From assembly GCA_030549495.1 (NCBI GenBank), contig JAUIRK010000921.1, positions 1 to 64,000 on the forward strand: DNA of 64,000 bases, written 5' to 3'. Positions 22,458 to 32,971 of the stretch are shown piece by piece. A program made the translations under genes and the position numbers. The notes below the pieces were generated by a model. That model did no database searches and was not told the origin of the DNA. It saw only the letters and a program-made list of their open reading frames with translations. Numbering within the stretch: the first letter of the stretch is position 1; each line of letters starts with the position of its first letter. Origin of the DNA: Nectonema munidae (lineage: Eukaryota > Nematomorpha > Nectonematoida > Nectonematidae).

Positions 22458-23543
22458 ATGAAGAAGAAATCTAAAGAGACTTGGTCTTGCTCTTCTTGCA
22501 GAAATAGTTCATGTAAAGACATGGCGTTTTGTTATTCATGTAACGAATGGTTCTGCTATCCCTGCCAAGATCTTGACGAAAAATTTAATGAGATAGTTGA
22601 CAATTATTTTTTTCTAGGTATGAGATGGTTTTTTAAGAGTTGCGTCTCTATTACTTCTCCTCTTACTGACAAAAGTAAAGGTATTGACTCCTCCCAGATA
22701 CTTCAGACTCTCAATAATATTGAGCTTAAACTAGACTCTTTTTCGAAGAGTATAAAGCAAAAAGATATCATTAGCAGAAAATCTGAAAAAAGTGTTTTAT
22801 ATTCAGATACTGTGAAAAAATCCGTTAATCAGATAATAATTTCAACAGAAGAAGAAAGTCGCAAAAAAATACTGGATAGTTTTGAAGAAAAACTAAAAGC
22901 TATCCCAATCAAAAAAATCATCAATTTGAAAAACTCCATTGCTTTGACTTTCCCTGATAAAAAGGCATCTGAAAAAGCAAAAGAAGTGATAAATGATAAC
23001 AGTATTAAAATTGTTAAAAATGTGAAGTTTTTACCTAAAGTTTCTATATTAGTTCCGACTTCTCTTTCTAACGACTCTATTGTTCCTTCTATTTCCTTGA
23101 AAAATGAAGGACTTCAGAAAATTGTAGATGATGGAGGATCGATGGAGTTCTTGTTCTCGAGACCCTTCAAGGACAATAATTTAAAGATGGCTGTTCTGAA
23201 GGTATCACCATCTGTATTCAGTTATATTTCTCTTTGTAACTTTAGACTATTTTTTGGTTTTTATCATTCTAAGGTCCTGCCTTTTTTTTCTCATAGAAAA
23301 TGCTCCAAATGTTGTGTGATGGGACACACTGCTTCTAATTGTAAAAACCATAGTGTTTGTAGATATTGTTCTGGCGATCATGTTGGGAGTTCATGTACTG
23401 TTTCCAAGGCCGAATATAAGTGTATAAATTGCTCTAGAGCTGGATGTGCTGAAACTAATCATTCAGCTCTTAATAAAACTTGTAAGTTTGTTTTGAAGGA
23501 AATAAGTTTTGTAAAGAATCACACTGTGTATAATGATGAATGA
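22458..23543 (+). CDS. LINE A ORF1 protein with N-terminal Cys-rich finger and zinc knuckles
   Basis: 361 residues, uninterrupted. The N-terminus (residues 8-60) holds WSCSSCRNSSC...FCYSCNEWFCYPC, a PHD-like cysteine cluster known from ORF1 of some CR1/Jockey-group LINEs. A lysine-rich, helix-prone middle follows (about 75-165). The C-terminal part has three zinc-knuckle-like motifs, CSKCCVMGHTASNC, CRYCSGDHVGSSC and CINCSRAGCAETNHSALNKTC. Such proteins bind the element's RNA and chaperone nucleic acid during target-primed reverse transcription. The ORF2 ATG lies 11 nt before the ORF1 stop codon ends, which would suit translational coupling. This is the best-preserved frame of the element. 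Confidence 0.85.
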   Translation: MKKKSKETWSCSSCRNSSCKDMAFCYSCNEWFCYPCQDLDEKFNEIVDNYFFLGMRWFFKSCVSITSPLTDKSKGIDSSQILQTLNNIELKLDSFSKSIKQKDIISRKSEKSVLYSDTVKKSVNQIIISTEEESRKKILDSFEEKLKAIPIKKIINLKNSIALTFPDKKASEKAKEVINDNSIKIVKNVKFLPKVSILVPTSLSNDSIVPSISLKNEGLQKIVDDGGSMEFLFSRPFKDNNLKMAVLKVSPSVFSYISLCNFRLFFGFYHSKVLPFFSHRKCSKCCVMGHTASNCKNHSVCRYCSGDHVGSSCTVSKAEYKCINCSRAGCAETNHSALNKTCKFVLKEISFVKNHTVYNDE

Positions 23544-26495
23544 TTCTCTTGAAATTACTAATTTATGTGAAGTTTTTTCTTTCAATTTACATGATGAAGA
23601 TATATTTTTAAAGTCTAGTAATTTTCTCAATCCAGAATCTATCACAAACACTAATGACTTTAACTTACTCAGTCTGAATTGTCAATCTTTAAAACTAAGT
23701 TTTCAGAATAGAACATTTTAATTTGCGGGCTACTTATCCCATTTCAGTAATATGTCTGCAAGAATCATGGTTAACAATATCAGACTCTAAGAGCTTTTCA
23801 TTATCCTCGTGTATATTTTTATCCTCCCCTAGAGTTATTTCCAAGCATGCTGGGTTATGCTTCTTTGTCCATGAAACCTTATCTTACAAAATTATTGGTT
23901 CTGGTTCGTTTGAAACTTTTGCTGAATATTTTTGTATTGTAGTATACATTAATAAAACCCCATTCAGGTTACACAACTTGTATAGACCTCCAAACAATAT
24001 TCTTGAAAAATTAGAAATATTTAATCAATATCTTGAAATTTACTTAAGTAAATTCCCTCATAATTCTACGAATATTTTACTTGGAGATTTTAATTTCAAC
24101 CTACTCAACACTCGAGATGAATCAGTGAATAAGTTTTTCACCATTTGTATCTCTAACTTTTTATTCCCAACTATAACCACACCCACTCGACCAAGCAGTG
24201 GTACCTAACTAGATAACATTTTTATACCTAATAATCAGTTTGAGCACTCAGCTTTTGTATTAGATACATGTATTTCTGACCATTACCCAGTTTTGCTATC
24301 CCTAAAAACAGCCGTCTTAGAAATGAATGACAACTTTTATTATTTTGACGAAACTAAATTTGTTAATTTTGTCTCTAGTTTTGACTGGACATCATTTACT
24401 AATGATAATAGAGAGATAGATCCTTCAGACCTAATAAGCTCGATTAATTCAAAAATTTGTTACTTTAAAAGTTTGTCTACCAAACATTTAAATGTTAATA
24501 AAAGGTTGCATAGAAAGAAAAAAAACCACCTGGGCTACTAACGAACTTCTTGAGTTGATAAATAAAAGGAACAAAATTTTTCATAAATTGAAAAAAGCAA
24601 AGAGCGTAAAATTAAGAGCTGAGTTTCTTTTCTTAAGAAATCAAGTAAAGTATCTGATCAAAAGTTTGAAAAGAGAATTTTTTGAGAAAATTTTCAAGAA
24701 CAAAAATGATACAAAGCTTACTTGGAAATGTATAAACTCTATTGTAAAACCGAAAGCTAAGCGGAATCTCTTTTATATAAATATCAACGATAATATAATC
24801 AGCGACAGTTCTACAGTTAGTAATCTATTTAGCGATCATTTTGAAAAAATTTTTAACCACGATTTCGTTCATGACGTAAACGCTGTGTCTTTTGAATCAA
24901 CAGCTTGTACTTTTTACTTGCAAGAGGTATCTCTTAATGATGTTATTTTGTCGTTCAAGTCTCTAAAGTCTAGCCGTAGTGAAGACATTTTTGGATTGTC
25001 CGTTTATGATTTGAAAAAAGTTGAAAACTATATTTCTTTGCCTTTAATGAAAGCATTCAATTCTTGTATTGAAAAAAATGTTTTTCCTGATATTTTAAAA
25101 AATACTAAAGTTATACCTGTTCATAAGAAAGGAGAAACAGATAATCTAGCCAACTATAGACCAATATCGATTGTTACATCAATATCGAAAATATTTGAAA
25201 AAATGATTTATACTCAATTATATACTTATCTCACCTTCAATTCTCTCCTTTCCCCATTTCAATTTGGCTTAAAAAGACAATCCTCTACAGAGTTGTTGCA
25301 TACTTATTTTTTGAACAGGGTGATCGATTCGCTTGAACAAAAGAAACAGGTTTGCTCGATTTTCTTAGATCTCAGTCATGCTTTTGACTCTATACCTCAT
25401 AGCCTTCTTTTATACAAGCTAAAATCACACGGTTTTCCAGATAAAAAGTTTTTTTCCTCCTATTTTAATAACAGACATCAGACTGTGTACATAAATGGTT
25501 GTCCTTCCAATATAAAAAAAGTAGTCTCAGGTGTACCTCAGGGTACAATTTTAGCTCCCATATTTTTCAATATGTTTATGAGAGACTTACAGGAAATTGC
25601 GCTTGATTGTGAAGTTTTCAGTTATGCAGATGACATAACTTTGTTATTTTCAGAAGAAAATCTGCAAAAACCATTACTTGAGCAAAATCTAGGATTGATC
25701 CAAAAGTGGTTTGAATTAAATGGCATGTTTTTGAACACAGCTAAATCAAAATATATCTCATACTCGTATGGACATACTAAGCCTGTTTACAATGTTTACT
25801 TATCAAGTATTGGTATTCAAAGAGTAAATGAATTTAATTTTTTGGGTTTGTTCGTATCAAGTGATCTGACTTGGCATCGCCATTTTTCACATGTATGACA
25901 CAAACTAGCTTATATTTCTAGAGTGATGAGACAAGCCAAAAAGTTTCTCCCAATCAATACAATGCTCACCATGTATAATAGTTTGTTCCTTCCTCATCTA
26001 AAGTACAGTGTCTTTAACTGGGGTCACTCAAAAAACACGATGCTTTTTACACTACAAAAAAAGATATTAAGAGTAATTTTCAATCTTCCTCCCCTCTCCC
26101 ACACAAACAACGTATTTATTCAATATACTCTGTTGAAGTTCAAAGACATTTATGTCCATAGTGCCTACACCTACCTATATAAATTCTTGCATGGCATGCT
26201 TCCATTCATTTTCAACGACTTCATCACTTTTAACTCAGAAAAGGAAAGAACATCTCCTCGCTTTATGACTCACATGATGCTCCCTTACTATAACTACACA
26301 AAATCAAAGCAAGCATTTGCATTCAAAATTTCAACACTATTCAACTCCAATCAAATGTTTTTTGTTTCTGATGCCACCAATATGAAAAAATTTCAAAAGA
26401 TGATCATGTCCTATTTCATCAACTCTTACTCAAGAATCAACAATTGTTCAATTTCCAACTGTCATGCCTGCAGAAAAAGTATGACTTCATCTTGA
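23533..26495 (+). pseudogene. LINE A ORF2: APE endonuclease and reverse transcriptase, broken
   Basis: Endonuclease motifs appear in order: LNCQSL (23680), ICLQESWL (23750), LYRPPN (23980), LLGDFNFNLL (24080) and SDHYPVLLSL (24278). Reverse transcriptase motifs follow: NYRPISIV (25150), FLDLSHAFDSIPH with the first Asp pair (25360), GVPQGTILAPIFF (25530), YADDITLLF (25625) and a C-terminal thumb and tail to 26495. Damage: a one-base shift near 23720, a TAA at 24206-24208, a one-base shift in an A run near 24520, and a TGA at 25896-25898. Catalytic residues are otherwise kept, so inactivation looks recent. The protein would nick target DNA and copy the element's RNA in place. Confidence 0.9.
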
Positions 26496-26729
26496 ACAGC
26501 TCGTCTCATAAAATTCCCAAGATTATAGAAATCTCACAAGCAGGTTGACATCTACCAGCGGCTAACTTGGCCTTTGGTATTGGCCTTCAAAAGCAATATT
26601 TTATTATGATACATATTATCTCCTTTTGTAAATGTTCATAATTTACCATATTTTTGCATTAAGCAATTTGCTCTATATATATTTTTTCCTTGTTACTTTT
26701 GAAAAATAAACTAACTAACTAACTAACTA

Positions 26730-27285
26730 TATGAATAAATATAATCATCGTGTAATGCGAGTTATACTACAGATGTGCATTCATTTTCAATACTCTTGTA
26801 TACATTGAGTATTCAGAAACGATTCACTCATCTCCTTAAAATCGTTCAGACGTATTTTTTTCTAGATCCGCATCTGTTTTTCCCGTTCGCCAGCGGACAC
26901 CCATGAATGCAGAAAACCTTTTTGGCACATTTATGAAATCCTTGCATCAATTTCAAATTTTGTTACTAATTCTACTGACTGAGCAATCATTAACACGCAC
27001 AAAAGGTAAATTGGTTCAATTTCCAATAAGAATATTAGTTTGACTGAGATTGGTAAGTTTGAATTGAGATTGGTAAGCAAAATAAAATACAAAATCTTCA
27101 ATAATTTTTCCAATTTTTAAAAATAAATTATTTCTTTATTGTTATTATTTATATCACTTTAACAAATTTTATTTTTAATTGTATAATATATACATGCTTA
27201 CTTTTTAATGCTATTTTAACTAAAAAAACATCATAGCTAACTTAAGTTAGGGTTAGATATTATACGTCCTAAACCTCTGTCTCTT
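26730..27285. other. No gene recognised
   Basis: AT-rich spacer between LINE A and the possible calycin-like exon. It contains a direct repeat gaattgagattggtaagc-like around 27040-27075. Confidence 0.4.
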
Positions 27286-27296
27286 TTCAATTTTAG

Positions 27297-27523
27297 ATTT
27301 CATTGGGAAGTGGTTTTTTGATCATATTGAAAATAAAGAACTACTCTCACATTTTTATGGAATTAATTTGAATGGAAACACAATAAATTATCTGATTATA
27401 AGTGAAGTCCACGGGACTTATTATTTTATTTTCTATGATGGTTCAGATGCAATTTTGAAGAAAAAAACTCTATCCATGGGCGAAACAAATATATTACTCG
27501 GTGGAGAAAATCATGTACTAACT
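27297..27523 (+). CDS. Possible calycin-like (FABP/lipocalin-like) protein, internal exon
   Basis: After a good acceptor (tcttttcaattttag ending at 27296) the frame reads FIGKWFFDHIENKELLSHFYG, then YYFIFYDGSDA, then MGETNILLGGENHVLT. The opening resembles the GKW start and first helices of fatty-acid-binding or lipocalin proteins, and the rest alternates short strands. The acceptor splits the first codon. Two candidate donors (gtaaaa at 27524, gtacta at 27515) both keep the phase needed for the exon at 29869, though neither is a strong consensus. If no donor is used, the frame closes at 27562. The first exon with the start codon was not found. The fold assignment is tentative. Confidence 0.4.
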
Positions 27524-27562
27524 GTAAAACCTTTTAAATATTTATTATTATTTTTAAATTGA

Positions 27563-28377
27563 TTTCAAAAATTTATTTATGCAATTCGGTCAATATGACC
27601 TTGACGAACGAACCCTTATATGCTTAAAATTACGCGAGTCTCATTTCCTCTCGGCTTGAGTGACCTCTATGAAAAAATACAAAGTAATATGACAAGTTGA
27701 TATGTAAAGAAATGCAGTAGAGTAAATTTATACTTAAGGACCAGAATGGTGAGATGATATCCAATGTAAAGAAGACGCTTTGTATTAAAAATAATTTGTA
27801 AACGCAGACGCTCATATTTTTATTAAATCGGTATTGGTCGACTCTGGTCGTTAACCTGCTAACATAAATTTCATTACTGTATATAAGAAGATATACGTAG
27901 TTTTCATCATTTTATTAATATTTGAGAAATTGTAACATTTTTATTTACCCTTAATATATTCAAATTTACTAGCAAAAAAAGAGAAAAATAAATTACTGAT
28001 ACACTTTTCGAATTATATTTTCAAAATTTTCAATCAACTTTTTATTTTCCTTTTTTCAACCATTATTATTAGATGTTAGCTGGCTTGATAATGTTGCCCA
28101 TATACTTAAGGTGTAAATTATTAATTAATTTTTATGGATCATTTAGAAAATGTTTATAAAGAAGCATTCTTAAAACAGACCCTTTTCTATTTTCTATATT
28201 TAAAATAAATTTATCGTTACTTATTTCAACTAAATTCTATTTCTAAATGTATAAAGAAATAAGATACTAAACTAACTAGAAATCATTAGCTAACTAATTA
28301 AATACTTAACTATATAAAACTTTTTTCAAATTCTTTATTTTATCAAAATATCAAAATATTTTGTAGTAAAGATTTCA
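27563..28377. other. No gene recognised (possible intron)
   Basis: AT-rich sequence that would fall in the intron of the possible calycin-like gene. I see nothing else in it. Confidence 0.35.
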
Positions 28378-28602
28378 CTATGAATATGTAAAAGTGAAAT
28401 CATTTGTATAGTTGATATATAAATATGATAAATATTGAATTATATAACTATAGTATGAACAAAAAGGATAGTAATGATTGAAATATTTGGGTTTAGATAA
28501 TATAGTCTTCTTTCTAAGTAATAGGAAAGAAGTTCTTGCTTGCTTCAAAATTCTGATCTTGCTTGGTAATTTGTTAAACAGAAAGGATGAGAGTGAGTAC
28601 AA
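28378..28602 (-). pseudogene. Possible LINE ORF2 C-terminal remnant
   Basis: The 74-residue frame has SFLFNKLPSKIR followed by SFLLLRKKTIL, which resembles the WN-LP...FK-LK pattern at the end of Jockey-type reverse transcriptases. It is too short to be sure, and the codons are very AT-rich. It could be chance. Confidence 0.3.
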
Positions 28603-29304
28603 TGTTTTTTCATTTTGAAATTTCTTGTTTGTATAGGGGAGGGAGGGGGGGCATTATTGAATTTGTTCAACTTGAGCATACCACATCTCTAGTTATTTTC
28701 TTGTGGATTTTCAGTAAAAACTTGTATTGCAATAGCTTTATATTTGATATAGAAGATTCCCCTGTGTGTTCATTTGAGATTTAGCAGGACTTATTTTTAT
28801 TTAAAGAGAAACTTTATGCATTTATTAATAAACTTTTTGAATTTAGTTTCATTTTCATTTTACATAAAATTAGAAAATTACATTTTGTATCTTCAAAAAT
28901 GATTTTTTGACTTGTATATGTTTATTAAATAAATAACATTTATTAAATTTGCTCATTAAATCTATCAATTTATTCTAATTTATTCAGTTTCATTAACTGA
29001 ATAAATTAAACCAAAATATGAAAATTGTAATTTATTTTAGAGTGTTATTTTTGGAAAGGATATAATTCAAAAAACAATGCTTTTTGTATCAATTACACTT
29101 TCAGAGCGAGGGGACAACAGTCTCCTTTAAAATAAATTAAAAACCAAAAACTTAGACTTATTTTAGATTAAAATCCAAAAACTTAGCGGTAAATAACAAA
29201 AAGGTCTTTTACTGTTATATTTGGAAGCGATTTCGTTTCCTCCAGAACACATAGTAGTTTGATTAGAATATTTATTTGTTGAATTAGTAAATTATGTTTT
29301 ACTA

Positions 29305-29664
29305 AATTTTTTCGTTATGTCTACCAATCATATCACACGTCAAATTAATCACTCAAAACTTCATCATACGAAACGAGACTTAATCAGGCGACATTTAATC
29401 TCACAAAGTAGTCATTTCTTATATTAAATTTTTTCGTTATGTCTACCAATCATATCACACGTCAAATTAATCACTCAAAACTTCATCATACGAAACGAGA
29501 CTTAATCAGGCGACATTTAATCTCACAAAGTAGTCATTTCTTATATTAAATTTTTTCGTTATGTCTACCAATCATATCACACGTCAAATTAATCACTCAA
29601 CACTTCATCATACGAAACGAGATTTAATCAGGCGACATTTAATCTCACAAAGTAGTCATTTCTT
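29305..29664 (+). repeat. Three tandem copies of a 122-bp unit
   Basis: The unit starts near aattttttcgttatgtctac and includes aaacgagacttaatcaggcg. Equivalent ATGs lie at 29317, 29439 and 29561, so the spacing is exactly 122 bp. Copies one and two are almost identical; the third has a few changes and leaves the pattern after catttctta. Each unit contains a short frame that begins MSTNHITRQINHS, but the period is not a multiple of three, so the units do not form one repeat protein. Confidence 0.9.
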
Positions 29665-29700
29665 ACTAATCCAAAAAAACAAATTTACCAAACTCATTAA

Positions 29701-29805
29701 CCCATTTAAGACCAATGTTCCCAAAGGAACTCAGACGAATTCTTACTTTAAATGGAAGTAAATAAGAAATACTAAAGTCGTCTGCTTTGTTCGCTCCTAA
29801 ATGGG
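29701..29805. mobile_element. Very short piggyBac-type MITE (105 bp)
   Basis: The ends are cccatttaagacc on the left and, inverted, cccatttaggagc on the right. TTAA flanks both sides (29697-29700 and 29806-29809), the target duplication of piggyBac elements. A further shared inner motif, cagacga, sits at 29731 and, inverted, at 29778. There is no coding capacity. It lies immediately after the 122-bp tandem array and in the intron of the possible calycin-like gene. Confidence 0.7.
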
Positions 29806-29868
29806 TTAATAAATGATAATACTAAGTTTCTTTTTTATACTCAAACTAATGATAAATTTCTATTTTAG

Positions 29869-30048
29869 ACATACTTTAATGAAAATGAAGAATGGGTGAC
29901 ATCTTATTCCAATGATCATGGTGTTTATTTTTATGAGATAAGGTCAATTCAAGATGGAAGACTGTGTATAAAAGGAGTACCTACGTTAGATGAAGAATAT
30001 GCTACGTTTAAATTAATATTTGATAATGAACCAGAATTTCTAATATAA
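29869..30048 (+). CDS. Possible calycin-like protein, last exon
   Basis: After the acceptor tttctattttag (ending at 29868) the frame opens in phase 0 with TYFNENEEWVTSYSND, continues YEIRSIQDGRLCIKGVPTLDEE, and stops with TAA at 30046-30048. The pattern W-x-x-S...R-x-x-x-DG-L resembles the last strands of fatty-acid-binding proteins. It joins in phase with the exon ending at 27523 or 27514. A clean acceptor, a balanced composition and a stop soon afterwards make it one of the few host-like coding pieces here, but the identity is uncertain. Confidence 0.4.
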   Translation, partial: TYFNENEEWVTSYSNDHGVYFYEIRSIQDGRLCIKGVPTLDEEYATFKLIFDNEPEFLI

Positions 30049-30154
30049 AATGTCTGCATACCTTTCTATAATCTTTTTATTAAAAATTTGAAAATTAAAG
30101 AATATTTGTAAATGTGTTATATCGTTTAACTTTTTGGTAAATATTTTTAAACAT

Positions 30155-30620
30155 TTTTCAGTGGATAACATAACATAAGTGAGCAATGTAAAAAGGCTAA
30201 TGGCCTATGTGAATTGCATCAAATATAATACAAATAAAATACAAATCAATAAAATAATGAGATATCTTTTATCTTTCCAAAAATCATTAAGCTTTCTTTC
30301 AAAGATATTTATATTCAAGGAATCGACAACTTTATTTGGCAAACCATTCCAGTGATCATATGCTTTTTGTGTTATATAGTGTTGTCTATAATTACTTTGG
30401 TAAGAATTCAGTTTAAATTTCAGGGAATGTGATCTGGAAATTCTCTCTTAGTAAACAGGCAATATCTCGTCAATGTTCATGTTTCCATTCACAATATTAA
30501 ATATAGTAATCATTTCATTCTTAAGCTTCTGTAATACAAAGAAGAAAGATTAATTTTCTCCAATCTTATAATGTAACATAAATATTTCATTCCTTTCTAT
30601 TGTTAAATTTAAATATATTA
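30155..30620 (-). pseudogene. LINE reverse transcriptase C-terminal fragment and 3' tail
   Basis: Minus-strand reading gives LKNEMITIFNIVNGNMNIDE, then SRSHSLKFKLNS, then ITQKAYDHWNGLPNKVVDSL and FERKLNDFWKD: the familiar end of CR1/L2-type LINE ORF2 proteins (D-W-N-LP-VV...F-LD-W). A stop interrupts it after ILPVY. Its 3' end on the minus strand has ttatgttatgttatcc near 30155-30175, the same tail as the fragment at 3.4-3.7 kb. Confidence 0.75.
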
Positions 30621-30741
30621 AATTATATTTGAAAAGGAAATAGATGATTGTTTATGTCTTCCAATTTTTAACATAACTTAGTTATAAAAGAGTTACTTCA
30701 ATCTTGTTGTCTACGGCAATTTAGTAAAAACAAATAGAGCA

Positions 30742-31409
30742 GACGCTGTGACACTACAAATGTTCACAATTATAAAGGTACTACCATATTACCTATTATT
30801 ATCTATGTTTTTTGGATGAGTGACGCTGCGTGACACTGATTTATCCTATACTTCCTATACTTTATTGGAGGTGTGACGCTGAGACGCTGTGACACTACAA
30901 ATGTTCACAATTATAAAGGCACTGCTATATTACCTAATACTATCTATGTTTTTTGGATGAGTGACGCTGCGTGACACTGATTTATCCTATACTTCCTATA
31001 CTTTATTGGAAGTGTGACGCTGTGACGCTGTGACACTGCAAATGTTAACAATTATAAAGGCACTACCTAATCCCCTATACATTATATATTTTTTTTATAA
31101 AGTATCACTGTTTTCTAATACTATCTAATTTTTTGGCTGTGTGACGCTGTTTGACACTTATATAACCTATACTTTATTGGAGGTGTGACGCTGTGACATT
31201 GCAAATGTTATCAATTATAAAGGCACTACCATATATATATAATATATCCACTATATGTTATATATTTTTTTTATAAAGTATCACTGTTTTCTCATACTAT
31301 CTATGTTTTGGGCTGTGTGACGCTGTGTGACACTGATATATCATATACTTCCTATACTTTATTGGAGGTGTGACGCTAAGACGCTGTGACACTACAAATG
31401 TTCACAATA
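30742..31409. repeat. Minisatellite, about 141-bp and longer units
   Basis: Five unit starts (gacgctgtgacactacaaat) lie at 30742, 30883, 31024, 31187 and 31380. Each unit also has a second gtgacgctg-gtgacactga motif in its middle and ends with cttcctatactttattggag. The first two periods are 141 bp; later ones grow through small AT-rich insertions. The GC-richer gacgctg motifs stand out from the AT-rich surroundings. Confidence 0.85.
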
Positions 31410-32875
31410 TTACTTGAAAATAAATTGAATTTGTAGGGAACAGTTTGTAGGATTAGAACAGAAGTGGCAAAAATATTGAAAAATGTAAAAAAACAAGTTT
31501 TTTCTTTCGTTTTACTTCATAACTACGTTATTAAAATTTTAATGGTTTCCTGTATCCCAAAAAAACAAAATTGTAGTTTTATTAAACTCTTCTCATGCTT
31601 AGATGAAGTTCAAAAAAGACCAGCAATATTTTGTGGATTACAGTTTTGGAAAATGACGTTGATCATCTTGACCAAAATTTAGAAGAGTATACTTGTTGAC
31701 TCAAAGCGACAGGATGGCCTTTATTTTTTTAATATGATTGATATATTGCTTTATATTACTCAAATATATTGTCTAAAATTAAGAGAAGTTTTTAAAAAAA
31801 TGGTCAGAAATGACTATATGAACAAGTTGAAAAAAGTTTGCGAATCATTCCTATCTTTCAGATAAAACTTATATAGAAAAAACAAAAACAAGATAGAACG
31901 GCTAAACTATTCTGTTTAGTTTCAAGTCATAAAATTACAAATTATTCTGAACAAAAAAAAGTTAAAAGGCAAAATAAAGTTTATGTTTGTAAAAAAATGT
32001 AGCCGTTTAAGAAGTGGCGATTGCAATGGTTACACGTGTTCTATTGATATATAACAATTATAAAAACAAACCATTATTCTTGTAAAATTGATTTTTTTCA
32101 TCATGTAACATTTTGGATAAAATTTTTACTCTTTATCCCTAAACACTATGCAAAAATATTTCTCTATTGATATACTTTTTGTTGAAATTAAAATAAGATT
32201 AAAAAGAGCACATTTTAACTGGTAATAATAAGTTAGTGAAACCCTCAGGAAAAAGTGAAAGAAAATCGAAAAACTGCACTCAGTTAGTTAACGATTTTTT
32301 CTTTCAAATTATTCTTGCGTTTTCTAATTTTCAAATTCAAATGATGTTTTAATAAGAGTTTTACAAAAGCGGACATATATGTCCTCTCGGTCAGGGTTAA
32401 AAGTTATTAAAAATACCACATTTATAAGAGTACAATTGCTATTATCAGATAACACAATTTAATTAAATACTTCTTTCACTTATCTCACTCTAATTCTCAC
32501 TTATCGCTGTACCTTTTGGAACGAAGTAAATTTTGTAATGGGAAATTTAAAGTAAGGTTTGGTGAAAAGTTAATGAAAATCTATATAGTTTTGTTAAAAT
32601 ACTAACAAAAACAGGTGAAGCTTTGAGAAGTTAATTTAATCAAAAATTTTGAGGGAATTTCTAAAATTTAGGACCAGAGAATTAAAGTGCCTGATAAATT
32701 TGATTTTCAAGTTAATAGTGTAAGTTAAATTTAGGATGCTGCGGAAAAAATCTAAAAGATTCAAGATTTATGAAAATAAATTTTATAAGTTTAAAGCATC
32801 AAAAGCTGAAAATAGAAACTTAATAGAGATCGTTTATATAATACAAGAAGACAAAGCGATCAACTAGAACTTAAA
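31410..32875. other. No gene recognised
   Basis: AT-rich. The plus frame at 31464-31682 (72 residues) resembles nothing I know. No other signal seen. Confidence 0.4.
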
Positions 32876-32971
32876 GAGGCCAAATTGTCTTGATGCCTAA
32901 TTATCTTGAGGCCAAATTGTCCTCAGGCCGAATTGTCTTGAGGCCGAATTATCCCTGACCCCCCCCCCCTT
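32876..32971. repeat. Short tandem repeat of about 20 bp with poly-C end
   Basis: Four diverged copies of a unit close to cttgaggccgaattgtc, followed by a run of C from about 32959. It resembles the terminal microrepeats of some non-autonomous elements, but no partner was found. Confidence 0.65.

Larger units (their letters stand above)
22458..26729 (+). mobile_element. Near-complete non-LTR retrotransposon (LINE A)
   Basis: The element has two ORFs, ORF1 at 22458-23543 and ORF2 at 23533-26495, a 3' UTR, and a 3' tail of ctaa units at 26708-26729 (aaactaactaactaactaac). The tail marks the 3' end. The 5' end is not defined and may extend upstream of 22458. ORF2 carries an APE-type endonuclease and a reverse transcriptase, as in the CR1/Jockey group. 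It has two frameshifts and two stops, so it is not autonomous as read. Confidence 0.9.

Noticed and set aside
27239-27258. Telomere-like ttagggttag
   Set aside because: A single occurrence in AT-rich DNA, not an array.
30742-31409. CRISPR-like look of regularly spaced gacgctg motifs
   Set aside because: Spacers are themselves repeated and the host is eukaryotic; it is a minisatellite.
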